The position numbers and the translations under genes were made by a program. Shown piece after piece: positions 24,406-35,117 of a stretch of DNA of 64,000 nt. The stretch covers positions 372,001 to 436,000 of the forward strand of contig NZ_AEUE01000001.1 of the NCBI RefSeq assembly GCF_000186705.1, written 5' to 3'. The notes under the pieces are model-generated. The model had not been told where the DNA came from and ran no database searches. It saw only the letters and a list, made by a program, of their open reading frames with translations. Numbering within the stretch: position 1 is the first letter of the stretch; each line of letters starts with the position of its first letter. Source of the DNA: Citromicrobium sp. JLT1363 (GTDB lineage: Bacteria; Pseudomonadota; Alphaproteobacteria; Sphingomonadales; Sphingomonadaceae).

Positions 24406-26742
24406 TCAGAAGCCGAAACTGGCCGACACGGTGCCGCCGAAGCTGTCGTCGCCCGTGTTTCCGGAGACGCCGGCGGAGATATAGACCTTTTCCGAAACGC
24501 GCCCCGTCAGCGAACCGGCGAAGCCCTGCTGGCCGTTATAGGTCGCCCCCGCGACGGTGACCGAGAGATTGCTGTCGGGCACGATCCTGGCCTGGCCCAG
24601 CGCCATGGCCGCCGCGATGCCGCCCGAAAGCGCGCGGTCCAGTTCGTCCATCCGGAAATTGTTGAGCGTGACCTGCCCCTCCAGCGTGCCGACCCGGTTG
24701 GTGAGGCCGCCCATCTGCCCTTCCAGCGTGCCGACGCGGCTGTCGAGAGCGTTGAACTGCGCATCGGTGACGGCCGCGACGGGCATGGCAGCGGCGAGGC
24801 CACGCTGGAAACCCGCGCTGCCGCCAAGACTGCTCATGTTGAAGGCGGTGCGGCCTAGCGTGCCCGACTCGTCGGCGGTGACGAGGTAGATCGTGCCTTC
24901 CTGCTGCGCGGTGGCATTGTCCAGGCTGGCGACTTCCACCGTGCTGGTCGACGTGCCGATAGCGATCTGGTTCGCCGCACTGGTGGTCGCGCCCGCGCCC
25001 AGCGCGGTGGAACCGGTAAAATCGGCGGTCGCGCCGGTGCCGAGCGCGGTGGCGCCAGAGGCGCGGGCCAGTGCAGCGCGGCCCAGCGCGGTCGCGTTCT
25101 CCCCGGTCGCTTGCGCGCGATTGCCTACCGCCGTCGCCTGCAGCGCCGGGGCAAAGCTGGAATAGCCCAGCGCGGTCGAGAAATTGCCACGCGCCTGCGA
25201 AAACGCACCGAAGGCCAGCGCTCCGGTCCCCGATGCGCCGGCACCCGAACCGAAGGCGGCGGCCTGCACGCCGGAGGCGGTCGTGCCCTGGCCCACGGCG
25301 GTGGTGTTGAGGCCGGTCGCCGAAGAGTTCGCGCCCATCGCCGTCGTCAGATCGCCGTCGGCGAGCGCTTGCCGACCCATCGCGACCGAATACTCGCCCG
25401 TGGACGAGGCATCGTTGCCGATCGCGATCGCTCTGTTGCCAACGGCTTGGGCGCCTTCACTACCAGTTTCACCGCCGCCGATTGCGATCGCGTATGACCC
25501 GGTGGCCCGCGCCCGGTCATTGGGGCTCACTGACGCGCCCAGAGCCACCGATCCCCGCCCTTCGGCTGCAGCCCAGGCGCCCACCGCAAGGGCGGCCGTA
25601 CTGCTTGCGACAGAGGATTTCCCGAGAGCCTGGGAATTGCCCCCGCTGGCGGTCGCACCCTGACCCAGCGCTGTCGCTCCGATAGCGCTCGCGCTTGCCA
25701 TCTGGCCGAAAGCGCTGGCGCCGGACCCCGTGGCTTCCGCACGCGAGCCCATGGCGGTGCTGCGATCACCTCCGGCCTCGACGCTGTAGCCGACCGCGGT
25801 CGTCTCGGAGCCCGTCGCCGCCGCCAACGTGCCGATTGCAGTGCCGCTTTCGCCGGTGGCCGACGCACTGGCACCGACTGCCACATTGTAACGGTCCGTC
25901 GCTTCGGAATTGCTGCCGATCGCGACCGTATTCACGTCCGTGGCGCCACTTCCTTCCCCGATCGCGACCGCACCGGTCGATGCTTCGGAATTGGCCCCGA
26001 AAGCAACGGCTCTGAGCGCAGCCTGGGCGGAATGGCCGACTGCGGTTCCCCCGCTTGCGCTGCTGTTGGCGCCGATCGCGATGCCGGTGGTGCCCGAAGC
26101 CGTGGAAAGGGACCCTATGGCAATGGCGTCGTCGTCGGTCGCAGAGCTGTTAATCCCGAGGGCAACCGAGCGAAATCCCGTTGCACTGGCCAGCGTACCC
26201 AGCGCGGTGGCATCGATCGTCGCCTGCGAATCCGACCCCACGGCCACACCATTGTTGAATGCCACGCTGATGAAACCGATCGCGGTGCCATTTTGCAAGG
26301 AACTTGCGCCGCTGCCGAATGCCGAGGCCCCGTCGCCGCTCGCCGAGGTCTGACCGCCGCCGTTATTGTCCGAATCGCCACCGACCGCCACGGCGCCGAT
26401 GCCGTTCGCCGAAACGTCGTTACCGATGGCCGTCGTGCCCGGGCCGCGCGCGGCTGCGTTGTGGCCAAGTGCGACCGCACCATCGCCCTTCGTGTTTTCC
26501 GGGTCGGCCAGCGAATTGGTTCCGCAGGCGAGCGACTGCCCGTTGGAGGTGCTCGCGTCATTGGCGCCGCCTGTCGTATCGACACCGTCGTCGGCATCGC
26601 CGTCGCCATTGGTGTCGAGCAGACATTCGGCCGCCGCAACCTCGCTGGTCGGCATGCCGAGCGAAAGGATCGCGGCAAAGCCGAAAGCCGCTCCGCCGAT
26701 CGCCGTCCGCACCGAAAGTCCCGCCTTTTTTGAAATTGCCAT
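24406..26742 (-). CDS. trimeric autotransporter adhesin, YadA-type (TAA 2)
   Basis: 778 residues. A long signal peptide (to SEVAAAE) is followed by a calcium-loop-like stretch DTNGDGDADDG and two Cys (AECLL and SLACG). The bulk is YadA-head repeats of about 14 residues (A-x-A-I-G / T-A-L-G). Unlike TAA 1 it has no VSVG-type neck in the middle of the head. A heptad-like stalk (DSRVGTLEGQMGGLTNRVG) precedes the anchor LSGGIAAAMALG and a terminal SFGF. The C-terminal 300 residues are near-copies of TAA 1. It diverges from a LuxR-type/hydrolase fusion gene by 115 bp, which may control it. Confidence 0.93.
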   Translation of the reverse strand: MAISKKAGLSVRTAIGGAAFGFAAILSLGMPTSEVAAAECLLDTNGDGDADDGVDTTGGANDASTSNGQSLACGTNSLADPENTKGDGAVALGHNAAARGPGTTAIGNDVSANGIGAVAVGGDSDNNGGGQTSASGDGASAFGSGASSLQNGTAIGFISVAFNNGVAVGSDSQATIDATALGTLASATGFRSVALGINSSATDDDAIAIGSLSTASGTTGIAIGANSSASGGTAVGHSAQAALRAVAFGANSEASTGAVAIGEGSGATDVNTVAIGSNSEATDRYNVAVGASASATGESGTAIGTLAAATGSETTAVGYSVEAGGDRSTAMGSRAEATGSGASAFGQMASASAIGATALGQGATASGGNSQALGKSSVASSTAALAVGAWAAAEGRGSVALGASVSPNDRARATGSYAIAIGGGETGSEGAQAVGNRAIAIGNDASSTGEYSVAMGRQALADGDLTTAMGANSSATGLNTTAVGQGTTASGVQAAAFGSGAGASGTGALAFGAFSQARGNFSTALGYSSFAPALQATAVGNRAQATGENATALGRAALARASGATALGTGATADFTGSTALGAGATTSAANQIAIGTSTSTVEVASLDNATAQQEGTIYLVTADESGTLGRTAFNMSSLGGSAGFQRGLAAAMPVAAVTDAQFNALDSRVGTLEGQMGGLTNRVGTLEGQVTLNNFRMDELDRALSGGIAAAMALGQARIVPDSNLSVTVAGATYNGQQGFAGSLTGRVSEKVYISAGVSGNTGDDSFGGTVSASFGF

Positions 26743-26857
26743 CGTCAGTCTCGCTATTGCTGGTCGTGATGGCGCGGCTTTTGTTAGAGGCGGGGGGACG
26801 TGTCATATCCCGTTTGGGGTATGCGGCGGCGACCCGGACACGGCATGGAAGGACGCG

Positions 26858-28585
26858 ATGCCCGATCGTGAAATCGACCTGGAGATCGTCTCCGCCTCGT
26901 GGCAGTCGCTGACCGACACCGAGGGCTATGATCGGATGATGCAGGCGTGGGACCGCAAGCTCGCCCATGCCGCTCGTTCGCCCGGGCTGCTCGACCGGAT
27001 CCTCTCGCGCCAGTTGCATGCGATCGACGATCTCCTGTCGAGCGACATGGATATCAAGGTGGAGGACCCGATAGAGGCGGCGGTGCGCGAAACCCCGGCG
27101 CCCGCTATGGTGCTTTCGCCCGATGGCCGGGTCATCACGACCGGCGGCGGGGGAGAGCACTGGTTCGGGGTCAAGCAGGGCGCCCTGGCGGGGACGGAAT
27201 GGCTGCGCGACGATTCCCGTAGGAACTACGAAGCGGTCCGGCGCACCGCAGGCGGACGCGGCAATGCGGCCTATGCCATCGTGCGGACGGTGAACGGGAA
27301 CGGCGGCGAACAGCTGGCCGAGGTCTATGCGCTGACGGTGCGCGGGCATGACCGGGGATACACCGTGGTCCGCTCGCTCGAGCTTGAATGGTATCCCGAA
27401 GTCTCCGCCAATCTGTCGCAGGCCTTCGGGCTGACCGATGCCGAGACCGAGATATGCAAGTTGCTGTTCCGGCTGCGCGAAACGCCGTTGATCGCGGACG
27501 AACGCGGCGCGCAGGCCGAAACGGTGCGCACCCAGCTCAAGCGGATCTATGCCAAGGTGGAAGTCGGATCGAAGGTCGATCTGGTGCGCATGCTCGGCCT
27601 GCTGTGCGCACGCGCCGCGCTCAATCGTGAAACGCGCTCCATGCATTATGCCGATCCGCTGGGGCGCGAAACGATCCTCCATCGCGCGGACCGCAGACGG
27701 CTTGCCTATACCTGGTGCGGGGCGGAACACGGGACGCCGATCCTGTTCGTCCACGGTGAAATCCCCTACTTTGCGCTGCCGGAATCGACCCGTGCCATGC
27801 TGCGCGCGCGCGGGCTGAAACTCATCTGCCTGTCGATGCCGGGGCACGGGAATTCGGATCCCGATCCATCCCGGGAGCAGATCGACGATGGCGTCGCCGC
27901 GATTGCCGAGTTCTGCGATCGCCTGGGGCTTCGGGGGCTCGGCGCCTTTGCCAGCTATAGCGGGCAGTTCCCGCTCACCCGGGCCGCCGCGCGCCATCCG
28001 CGCCTGTTCTCGGGCGTGATGGTGCTCGGCTTTCCGTGGAACCTGTGCGAGACGCGGTTCAGGGCAATGCCGCTCGCCCAGCGGACGCTGGCCGGGCTGG
28101 CGCGCAAGGCGCCCGTAGCGTTCGAGCTGGTGATCCGTCTGGCGCTGCGGCGAATGCAGGAGGAAGGGCCCGATTTCTACCTCTCGCGTGCGTTCGACGG
28201 CACGCCGATCGATCTCGCCGCGATCCACGATCCCGAAATGCAGGCGCCGCTGCGTTCCGGCTGCCGCCACCTTGCCAATCAGGGTCACCACGCCTTCGTC
28301 CGCGAACAGCTGATGGTGGCGCACAACCATCTTTCGGACTGGTTCGGCGAGATTGAATGCCCGGTGCATTACCTGCTGCCGCCCGACCTTGGCCGGTTCC
28401 GGCGCGAGGACTACGAAGCGCTCAAGGCGCTCGGCCCGACGGTGACGGTCGAGCAGGTGCCCGATGCGGGGGAGCTTCTGCCCTACCAGCGTCCCGAACT
28501 GTTCGTCGAACGGCTTGCCGATCTCGCGGGCGAGGCACCGGGCCACGTGTTCGCCGCGCGCGACAGCGGCGTGGCGGCGACCTGA
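26858..28585 (+). CDS. LuxR-type HTH / alpha-beta hydrolase fusion protein
   Basis: 575 residues from the ATG at 26858 (ribosome site GGAAGGA). Residues 1-180 include a PAS-like segment (PAPAMVLSPDGRVITTG near residue 82). Residues about 190-245 match a LuxR-type helix-turn-helix: LTDAETEICKLLF then AETVRTQLKRIYAKVEVGSK. From about 275 an alpha/beta-hydrolase fold follows (TPILFVHGEIPYF, LSMPGHGNSDPDP). The expected nucleophile elbow G-x-S-x-G appears as FASYSGQ, so catalysis is doubtful and the domain may sense a ligand. It is divergent from adhesin 2, a usual place for a local regulator. Confidence 0.8.
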   Translation: MPDREIDLEIVSASWQSLTDTEGYDRMMQAWDRKLAHAARSPGLLDRILSRQLHAIDDLLSSDMDIKVEDPIEAAVRETPAPAMVLSPDGRVITTGGGGEHWFGVKQGALAGTEWLRDDSRRNYEAVRRTAGGRGNAAYAIVRTVNGNGGEQLAEVYALTVRGHDRGYTVVRSLELEWYPEVSANLSQAFGLTDAETEICKLLFRLRETPLIADERGAQAETVRTQLKRIYAKVEVGSKVDLVRMLGLLCARAALNRETRSMHYADPLGRETILHRADRRRLAYTWCGAEHGTPILFVHGEIPYFALPESTRAMLRARGLKLICLSMPGHGNSDPDPSREQIDDGVAAIAEFCDRLGLRGLGAFASYSGQFPLTRAAARHPRLFSGVMVLGFPWNLCETRFRAMPLAQRTLAGLARKAPVAFELVIRLALRRMQEEGPDFYLSRAFDGTPIDLAAIHDPEMQAPLRSGCRHLANQGHHAFVREQLMVAHNHLSDWFGEIECPVHYLLPPDLGRFRREDYEALKALGPTVTVEQVPDAGELLPYQRPELFVERLADLAGEAPGHVFAARDSGVAAT

Positions 28586-28633
28586 TCGGGCGCGGAAAGA
28601 GGGGCGGCGGAACAGCGTTCTTGCCCGGAATGA

Positions 28634-30796
<2,163 letters not shown>

Positions 30797-30865
30797 GGGC
30801 GCGCCCTTCAACTGATACCGCGTGGTCGGGCGGTCTCATCCCCGCCCGACCGCGCTCGGTATCGC

Positions 30866-31684
30866 TCACGGCTCATACATCGGATCCTGCAAGCCGCGCG
30901 GTTCGACCTGATCGAGCCCCTGCTGGATGCTCAGCGTCTGCTGGGTCATCGCCGTCATCAACGACTGGCTTTGCAGGATGAAGGTCATGAACTCCCCGAA
31001 ATGCTCGGCGATTTTCTGCGCCGCTTCCTCGTCGGGCAGCGTGCCGTGGCGGCGCAGGTCGACCTGGTCGGGATGTTCGAACGAGACATCGAAATAGCGC
31101 GCCGTGGGCACGAACCAGCCACCCATTGCCGCAAAGGTATCGCGCGGCGCGACGAACATCTCGAAGCTCGCGCCCGCTTCGGGGCCCGTCGGGGTCTGCA
31201 ACCAGAGCCCCGCCACGCGCACCGGGCCCTCGCGCCCGGTGGCATCGGCTATGAAGGTGGAATAGCGCCCGCCCGCATTGTCGATCGCCTCGCTGAACAT
31301 GTCCGGAATGGAGCCGGTGAGGTCACGGCGTGCAACCACTCTTGGCCCGGTCACGCCCTCATGCGCCAGCGCCTCGCGCAAGCCCTGTTCGAAATCGACC
31401 GGCGCACCTTCCACCGTGAAGATTGCGGCACCGGCAAAGGCCGGATCGTCGGGCAGGATGCGATTGGAGGAATAGGCGGTCGGCGCGTCGTGCCATCCGG
31501 CCAGAATGGTGTGCGAGCCGTCGCGCTGTACCGGCTCGGGGACGAGCCGCGGGAAGTCCCGCGACGCCGGGGTAGCTGCGCTCTCGTCCGAGACGCCCTC
31601 CGACCCGTTCTGGGCGGATCCGCTTTGGGGCGCGCAGCCCGCTATCAGCAGCGCCAGCATGGCATGGCGGAACGAGACGGGCAT
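30866..31684 (-). CDS. lipoprotein of unknown function
   Basis: 272 residues from the ATG at 31684 (ribosome site GAGGAA). The lipobox LLIAGCAP places Cys near residue 17, so it is lipid-anchored in the envelope. After a low-complexity linker comes a folded region with FVPTARYFDVSFEHPDQVD and a long C-terminal helix with several Met and Gln (LQSQSLMTAMTQQTLSIQQG). I recognise no family. It lies between intact thiC and the duplicated thiC tail, on the opposite strand, so it may have come in with the rearrangement. Confidence 0.75.
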   Translation of the reverse strand: MPVSFRHAMLALLIAGCAPQSGSAQNGSEGVSDESAATPASRDFPRLVPEPVQRDGSHTILAGWHDAPTAYSSNRILPDDPAFAGAAIFTVEGAPVDFEQGLREALAHEGVTGPRVVARRDLTGSIPDMFSEAIDNAGGRYSTFIADATGREGPVRVAGLWLQTPTGPEAGASFEMFVAPRDTFAAMGGWFVPTARYFDVSFEHPDQVDLRRHGTLPDEEAAQKIAEHFGEFMTFILQSQSLMTAMTQQTLSIQQGLDQVEPRGLQDPMYEP

Positions 31685-31829
31685 GGACGATTCCTCTGGC
31701 AAGTTTGCTTCGGCGCGAGGCGCTAGCTACTTCTGCCGTCCGGGCAACAGGCGAAGGGCGAGCCGTGGCTCGGTCCGGACGGCTGCCCCTGACGCAGGGT
31801 GAGGCGGAGTAGCCGCCCGATCCGGGGCG

Positions 31830-31916
31830 CAGAACGAGAAGGGCATGGAAACCATGAGCGAAGTCTACCGCGCGAAGGGCGAACGGCCGTACCTGCCCGA
31901 AGGGGAAGCGGAATAG
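31830..31916 (+). pseudogene. duplicated 3' end of thiC (29 codons)
   Basis: Reads [18 protein letters not shown] then RPYLPEGEAE and a TAG stop. The true thiC C-terminus reads [18 protein letters not shown] then [12 protein letters not shown]. Nucleotide differences are mostly at third positions (for example GAGACC versus GAAACC), so the copy has diverged or came from a related strain. No start or upstream thiC sequence is present, hence a remnant. It ends 40 bp before the next gene. Confidence 0.85.
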
Positions 31917-31956
31917 GACGCAGGAGAATGCCGGGGCGGGCTGGAGGGCGGGGCGA

Positions 31957-32562
31957 ATGGAAGAATACCTGATTTTCTTCGCCCTCGTTCTCGGCGTGAA
32001 CATGCTTCCCGCCTTCGGGCCGCCGACCTGGTCGATCATCGCGCTTTACGCGTTCAACAGCGACCTCTCGCTCGCCGCGCTGGTCGGGACGGGCGCGCTG
32101 GCGGCGGCGAGCGGGCGTTTCCTCCTCGGCCATGCGACCCGCGCGCTGGGCACGCGCTTCCTGCCCGCAAAGACCAAGGCCAACCTCGCCGCCGCGCGAC
32201 GCGCGCTGGAAGAGCGGCGGCGCGGCGGCCTGCTCGCCCTCGGCCTCTTCGCACTCTCGCCCGTGCCCTCGGCGCAACTGTTCGAGGCCGCCGGGCTCGC
32301 GCGCCTGCCGCTGCTGCCCTTCACCGCCGCCTTCTTCGCCGGGCGGATCGTGAGCTATTCGATCTACGGCCTCACCGCGAAGACCATCCGCGCGACGAGC
32401 CTGGGCGACGTGCTGCGCGAGGCGGTCAGCAGCCCGCTGGGCATTGCGCTGCAGGTCGCAATGCTGGGCGCGCTGGTGTTGCTCGCGCGGATCGACTGGA
32501 GCAAACACCTGCCATCGCGCGGCCAGCGCGGGGGAGAGCGCGCAGGAGAGGATCGACCGTGA
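31957..32562 (+). CDS. membrane protein, VTT/DedA-like
   Basis: 201 residues with about five hydrophobic segments. ASGRFLLGHATRALGTRF and the later LSPVPSAQLFEAAGLARLPL then FFAGRIVSYSIYG resemble the paired G-x-x-x-G-R and P-x-P-x-x-x-x-x-x-A-G elements of VTT (DedA/SNARE-associated) proteins, which are lipid scramblase-like or needed for proton-motive-force homeostasis. The assignment is tentative. The ATG at 31957 follows GGAGGGCGGGGCG. It overlaps the next gene by 4 bp. Confidence 0.65.
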   Translation: MEEYLIFFALVLGVNMLPAFGPPTWSIIALYAFNSDLSLAALVGTGALAAASGRFLLGHATRALGTRFLPAKTKANLAAARRALEERRRGGLLALGLFALSPVPSAQLFEAAGLARLPLLPFTAAFFAGRIVSYSIYGLTAKTIRATSLGDVLREAVSSPLGIALQVAMLGALVLLARIDWSKHLPSRGQRGGERAGEDRP

Positions 32563-32924
32563 GCGACCAGCCGACCGACACCGATGCCGAGGCCATTCTC
32601 GACGACCCCTACGAGGAGGAACGCCGTGAGCGCCGCCGCCTGCCGGTGATCGGCCTGTGGCTGACCGCGCTCTATGGGGTCGGGCTGGTGATCTACCTCG
32701 TCGCGCAAGGGCAGAACCCGGCGGACCTCAAGCTGAACGAGCTGGGCGACTTCCTCGGCGGCATATCCAGCCCGCTCGCCTTCCTGTGGCTGGTCCTCGG
32801 CTTCTTCCAGCAGAGCCGCGAGATCCGTCTGAGCAACAAGGCGCTGCATCTGCAGGCACGCGAAATGCGGCGCAGCGTTGACGAGCATCGGCGGATCGCG
32901 GGTGAAGTGTCACAGCCCGAGTAG
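32559..32924 (+). CDS. small membrane protein with C-terminal helix, unknown
   Basis: 121 residues, GTG start overlapping the previous stop by 4 bp. The acidic/basic N-terminus (DDPYEEERRERRRLP) is followed by two membrane segments (LWLTALYGVGLVIYLVA and SPLAFLWLVLGFF) and a charged helix to the C-terminus (QQSREIRLSNKALHLQ). The layout is that of small membrane-anchored coiled-coil proteins. Function unknown; translational coupling suggests it works with the VTT-like partner. Confidence 0.75.
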   Translation: MSDQPTDTDAEAILDDPYEEERRERRRLPVIGLWLTALYGVGLVIYLVAQGQNPADLKLNELGDFLGGISSPLAFLWLVLGFFQQSREIRLSNKALHLQAREMRRSVDEHRRIAGEVSQPE

Positions 32925-32976
32925 CCGCAGTATAGTGCGCGTCGTGGAGAGCAGATTGCGTTTCGCTGCTGTGTGC

Positions 32977-33795
32977 CTAAGCCCCGCCGTCGTGCTCGGC
33001 GTCCACGATTTCCAGATTCGCGAGAGAGGAAAACAGTTCCGGTCGATAGTCGCAGTTCTTGTCGCTCGATGACAAACAGGTGACTAGCTCGGGATCGATG
33101 GGAGCGTAGTGTGTCGGGCCCAGAGCAAGCGATTTACGCTCGTTCCAGAGTTTCTGCCGCAGCGCCTCGAAGTCGTCTGCACCGAGGCACGTGGTGAGGT
33201 CGTCATTACGGATCGACTCGATCAAGCGTCGACCCCGATTCGACTTCGCCTGATGCCCCAGTACGAAGGCAAAGTCGTGCGGCTCCGTTCCTCTGGCGAG
33301 CATCGGGCCGCTTACCATTTGCTGTTCGAAAACCGTCTTGCGCGTACCGGCGTCGATGACGCAGAACATGCCAATATTTTCGAATGAACTATTTATATAT
33401 ACGAAGAATTGGTCGGGATAGGCTCGTTTGAGCCGTTCCAGTCGCATTAGGTAATTGACCGTCATCGTGCTGACGATCTGATAGCGATGAACAGTAATGC
33501 CACGGCCCAGGGCGCGCTCGATTGCCGATTCTATCGGTGCGGCATTCTTGAGGCTTTCGGCGTTTCTGAGATTAAAGCCGTCGCCGGTGATAACGATTTC
33601 CGATTTGGCCTTGTCGATGCATTTGCGGAAATAGGCGTAGAAATCTCTTTTATCCGTCGGGAATTTGACCTGGGTGAACTTGTGCTGCCGGCGTTTGGAG
33701 CGCCACAGAAGGATCGGCGAAATTATCGCCCATCCGAAAACCGCCAGTGAGATGAACGTCTCAAGGTAGCCGATCTGTTCGAAAAAATCTGTCAT
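32977..33795 (-). CDS. membrane-anchored cytoplasmic-domain protein, second gene of a low-GC module
   Basis: 272 residues from the ATG at 33795 with a GGGGGG ribosome site; longer readings run into the upstream gene. One N-terminal membrane segment (TFISLAVFGWAIISPILLW) is followed by a basic patch RSKRRQHK and a soluble alpha/beta domain. KAKSEIVITGDGFNLRN and ALGRGITVHRYQIVS resemble the first strands of phospholipase-D-like folds, but no H-x-K-x4-D motif is visible, so activity of that type is not supported. It follows the asparaginase-fold gene by 17 bp. Local base composition and codon use are clearly less GC-rich than around it. Confidence 0.7.
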   Translation of the reverse strand: MTDFFEQIGYLETFISLAVFGWAIISPILLWRSKRRQHKFTQVKFPTDKRDFYAYFRKCIDKAKSEIVITGDGFNLRNAESLKNAAPIESAIERALGRGITVHRYQIVSTMTVNYLMRLERLKRAYPDQFFVYINSSFENIGMFCVIDAGTRKTVFEQQMVSGPMLARGTEPHDFAFVLGHQAKSNRGRRLIESIRNDDLTTCLGADDFEALRQKLWNERKSLALGPTHYAPIDPELVTCLSSSDKNCDYRPELFSSLANLEIVDAEHDGGA

Positions 33796-33812
33796 ACCCC
33801 CCCCGAGGAAAC

Positions 33813-34790
33813 CTACCTTGTAAAGAACTTCTCCAGATAAGGCTCTACTTCGAATCCGCTCATTCTCGCGGAAAGATCTATTTGCAGCTTCATCCGTGCT
33901 TTGAGATAATTGAGTGTGAAAAATTCGCGATAGATGAACCGGCCCCTGTCCAGCTTCTCGGTCGAGTTTCGATAGAAATACTCGTTGAAAGCCGAGCCGC
34001 TCGGGCAGCGTGTTGAAACGACGCATGGGATATGGGCGGTCAGGTCTTCCTCGATTTTGGACCGGACGTCGTCGGGCATGGATCCGGTTCCCATTCCTGC
34101 AATGACGAGACCATCGAGCCGCCCCAGGCTCTTCGTGTCCAAGTCCATGTCAACGTGTGTCATCAGCACGCCGACACGCGCGATCTTTTCGAAGGTCTTA
34201 CCGTCGTTGAGCGTAACGCCATGGGTCGCTGAATCGCGCGAGCAATTGAACGGAATGCTCGCCTGCCCGTTGCGCATCTCGCCAATGGGTCCCGGCGAAG
34301 CGGAGAACCCGTCGAGCAATTCGGAATCCTGCTTGAACAGCCTCGAGGCGTCGAAAAAGCGGTCCGCGATCGTGAACACCACATCCCCTGCCCGAAGAGC
34401 CGAACTCTGGAGCGCCGTGATCGCATTGTAGAGGTTCGAAACGCCATCATAACCCTGAACCTGGGTCGGCTTGCTCGCCCCCACCAACACTACTGGCCTG
34501 GGATAGGGGCCAAGATAATCGATGGCGAAGCCTACTTCCTCGGCAACGTCGGTCCCGATCGTAATGATGGTACCGGCCACGTCGTCGGCCGAATGCAGCA
34601 CGTGGGCCACCTGCATGATATCGCGAAGGGTGAAATTCGCCGCTAAGCCTGAAAACAGCTCCTCTTCGCGAAAGTCGATATCGAGCCCGGTTCTCTCGAT
34701 CAGATTTGCAAGGGAAGCTGTCCAGGCCATTTTCGCATCACTGTGCTCTTGAACGATCGTGCCGCCGCAATTGAGGAACAGTAATTTCAT
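33813..34790 (-). CDS. asparaginase/glutaminase-fold protein, first gene of a low-GC module
   Basis: 325 residues. The N-terminal LLFLNCGGTIVQ matches the G-G-T-I threonine loop of type I/II asparaginases, and TIITIGTDVAEE near residue 75 matches the second T-D catalytic loop (usual form H-G-T-D-T-x-E-E). VVLVGASKPTQV fits the following strand. The C-terminal region is diverged. Residues that define amidohydrolysis are thus mostly kept, but His of H-G-T-D is Ile and the next Thr is Val. A stand-alone asparaginase or a diverged effector or sensor are both possible. It shares one transcription unit with the membrane-anchored gene below it. Confidence 0.75.
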   Translation of the reverse strand: MKLLFLNCGGTIVQEHSDAKMAWTASLANLIERTGLDIDFREEELFSGLAANFTLRDIMQVAHVLHSADDVAGTIITIGTDVAEEVGFAIDYLGPYPRPVVLVGASKPTQVQGYDGVSNLYNAITALQSSALRAGDVVFTIADRFFDASRLFKQDSELLDGFSASPGPIGEMRNGQASIPFNCSRDSATHGVTLNDGKTFEKIARVGVLMTHVDMDLDTKSLGRLDGLVIAGMGTGSMPDDVRSKIEEDLTAHIPCVVSTRCPSGSAFNEYFYRNSTEKLDRGRFIYREFFTLNYLKARMKLQIDLSARMSGFEVEPYLEKFFTR

Positions 34791-35117
34791 GCAGTCAGTC
34801 TCATCTATGGACGTGCGTGGCAGCCCGGTGATGGGCGGGACCGGAGTTGACTAACATGCCCCCCGTGGTGCGGCTAGGTCGGAAACCCTTCCGGATAGGA
34901 GCCGCATTGTCGGCTCACGGTATCGTGCGGCGATACGTTGTTCATGATCGAGAGAATGACCGTGATGCTGTCGGCGACGCGTACACGGAGAGCAGCAGAG
35001 CCAGGCGCAAACCATCGCCTATTTAAGTGTTGCGGGTTCCGTCGGTCACATACCGGGTGCCGACCAGGCTCCCCCGCCGTTACCCCTCCGCAGCACCCGG
35101 CTGCCGGAGTGCCCCCA
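34791..35117. other. intergenic region next to the low-GC module
   Basis: 327 bp. It should hold the promoter of the minus-strand asparaginase-fold gene and that of the plus-strand gene at 35118. A minus-strand reading at 34874-34945 encodes a 23-residue peptide (MNNVSPHDTVSRQCGSYPEG and three more residues) without a clear ribosome site; I do not call it. No repeats or tRNA fragments were seen. Confidence 0.4.

Noticed and set aside
34874-34945. A 23-codon minus-strand peptide in the gap above the low-GC module
   Set aside because: No clear ribosome site or family resemblance; could be chance.
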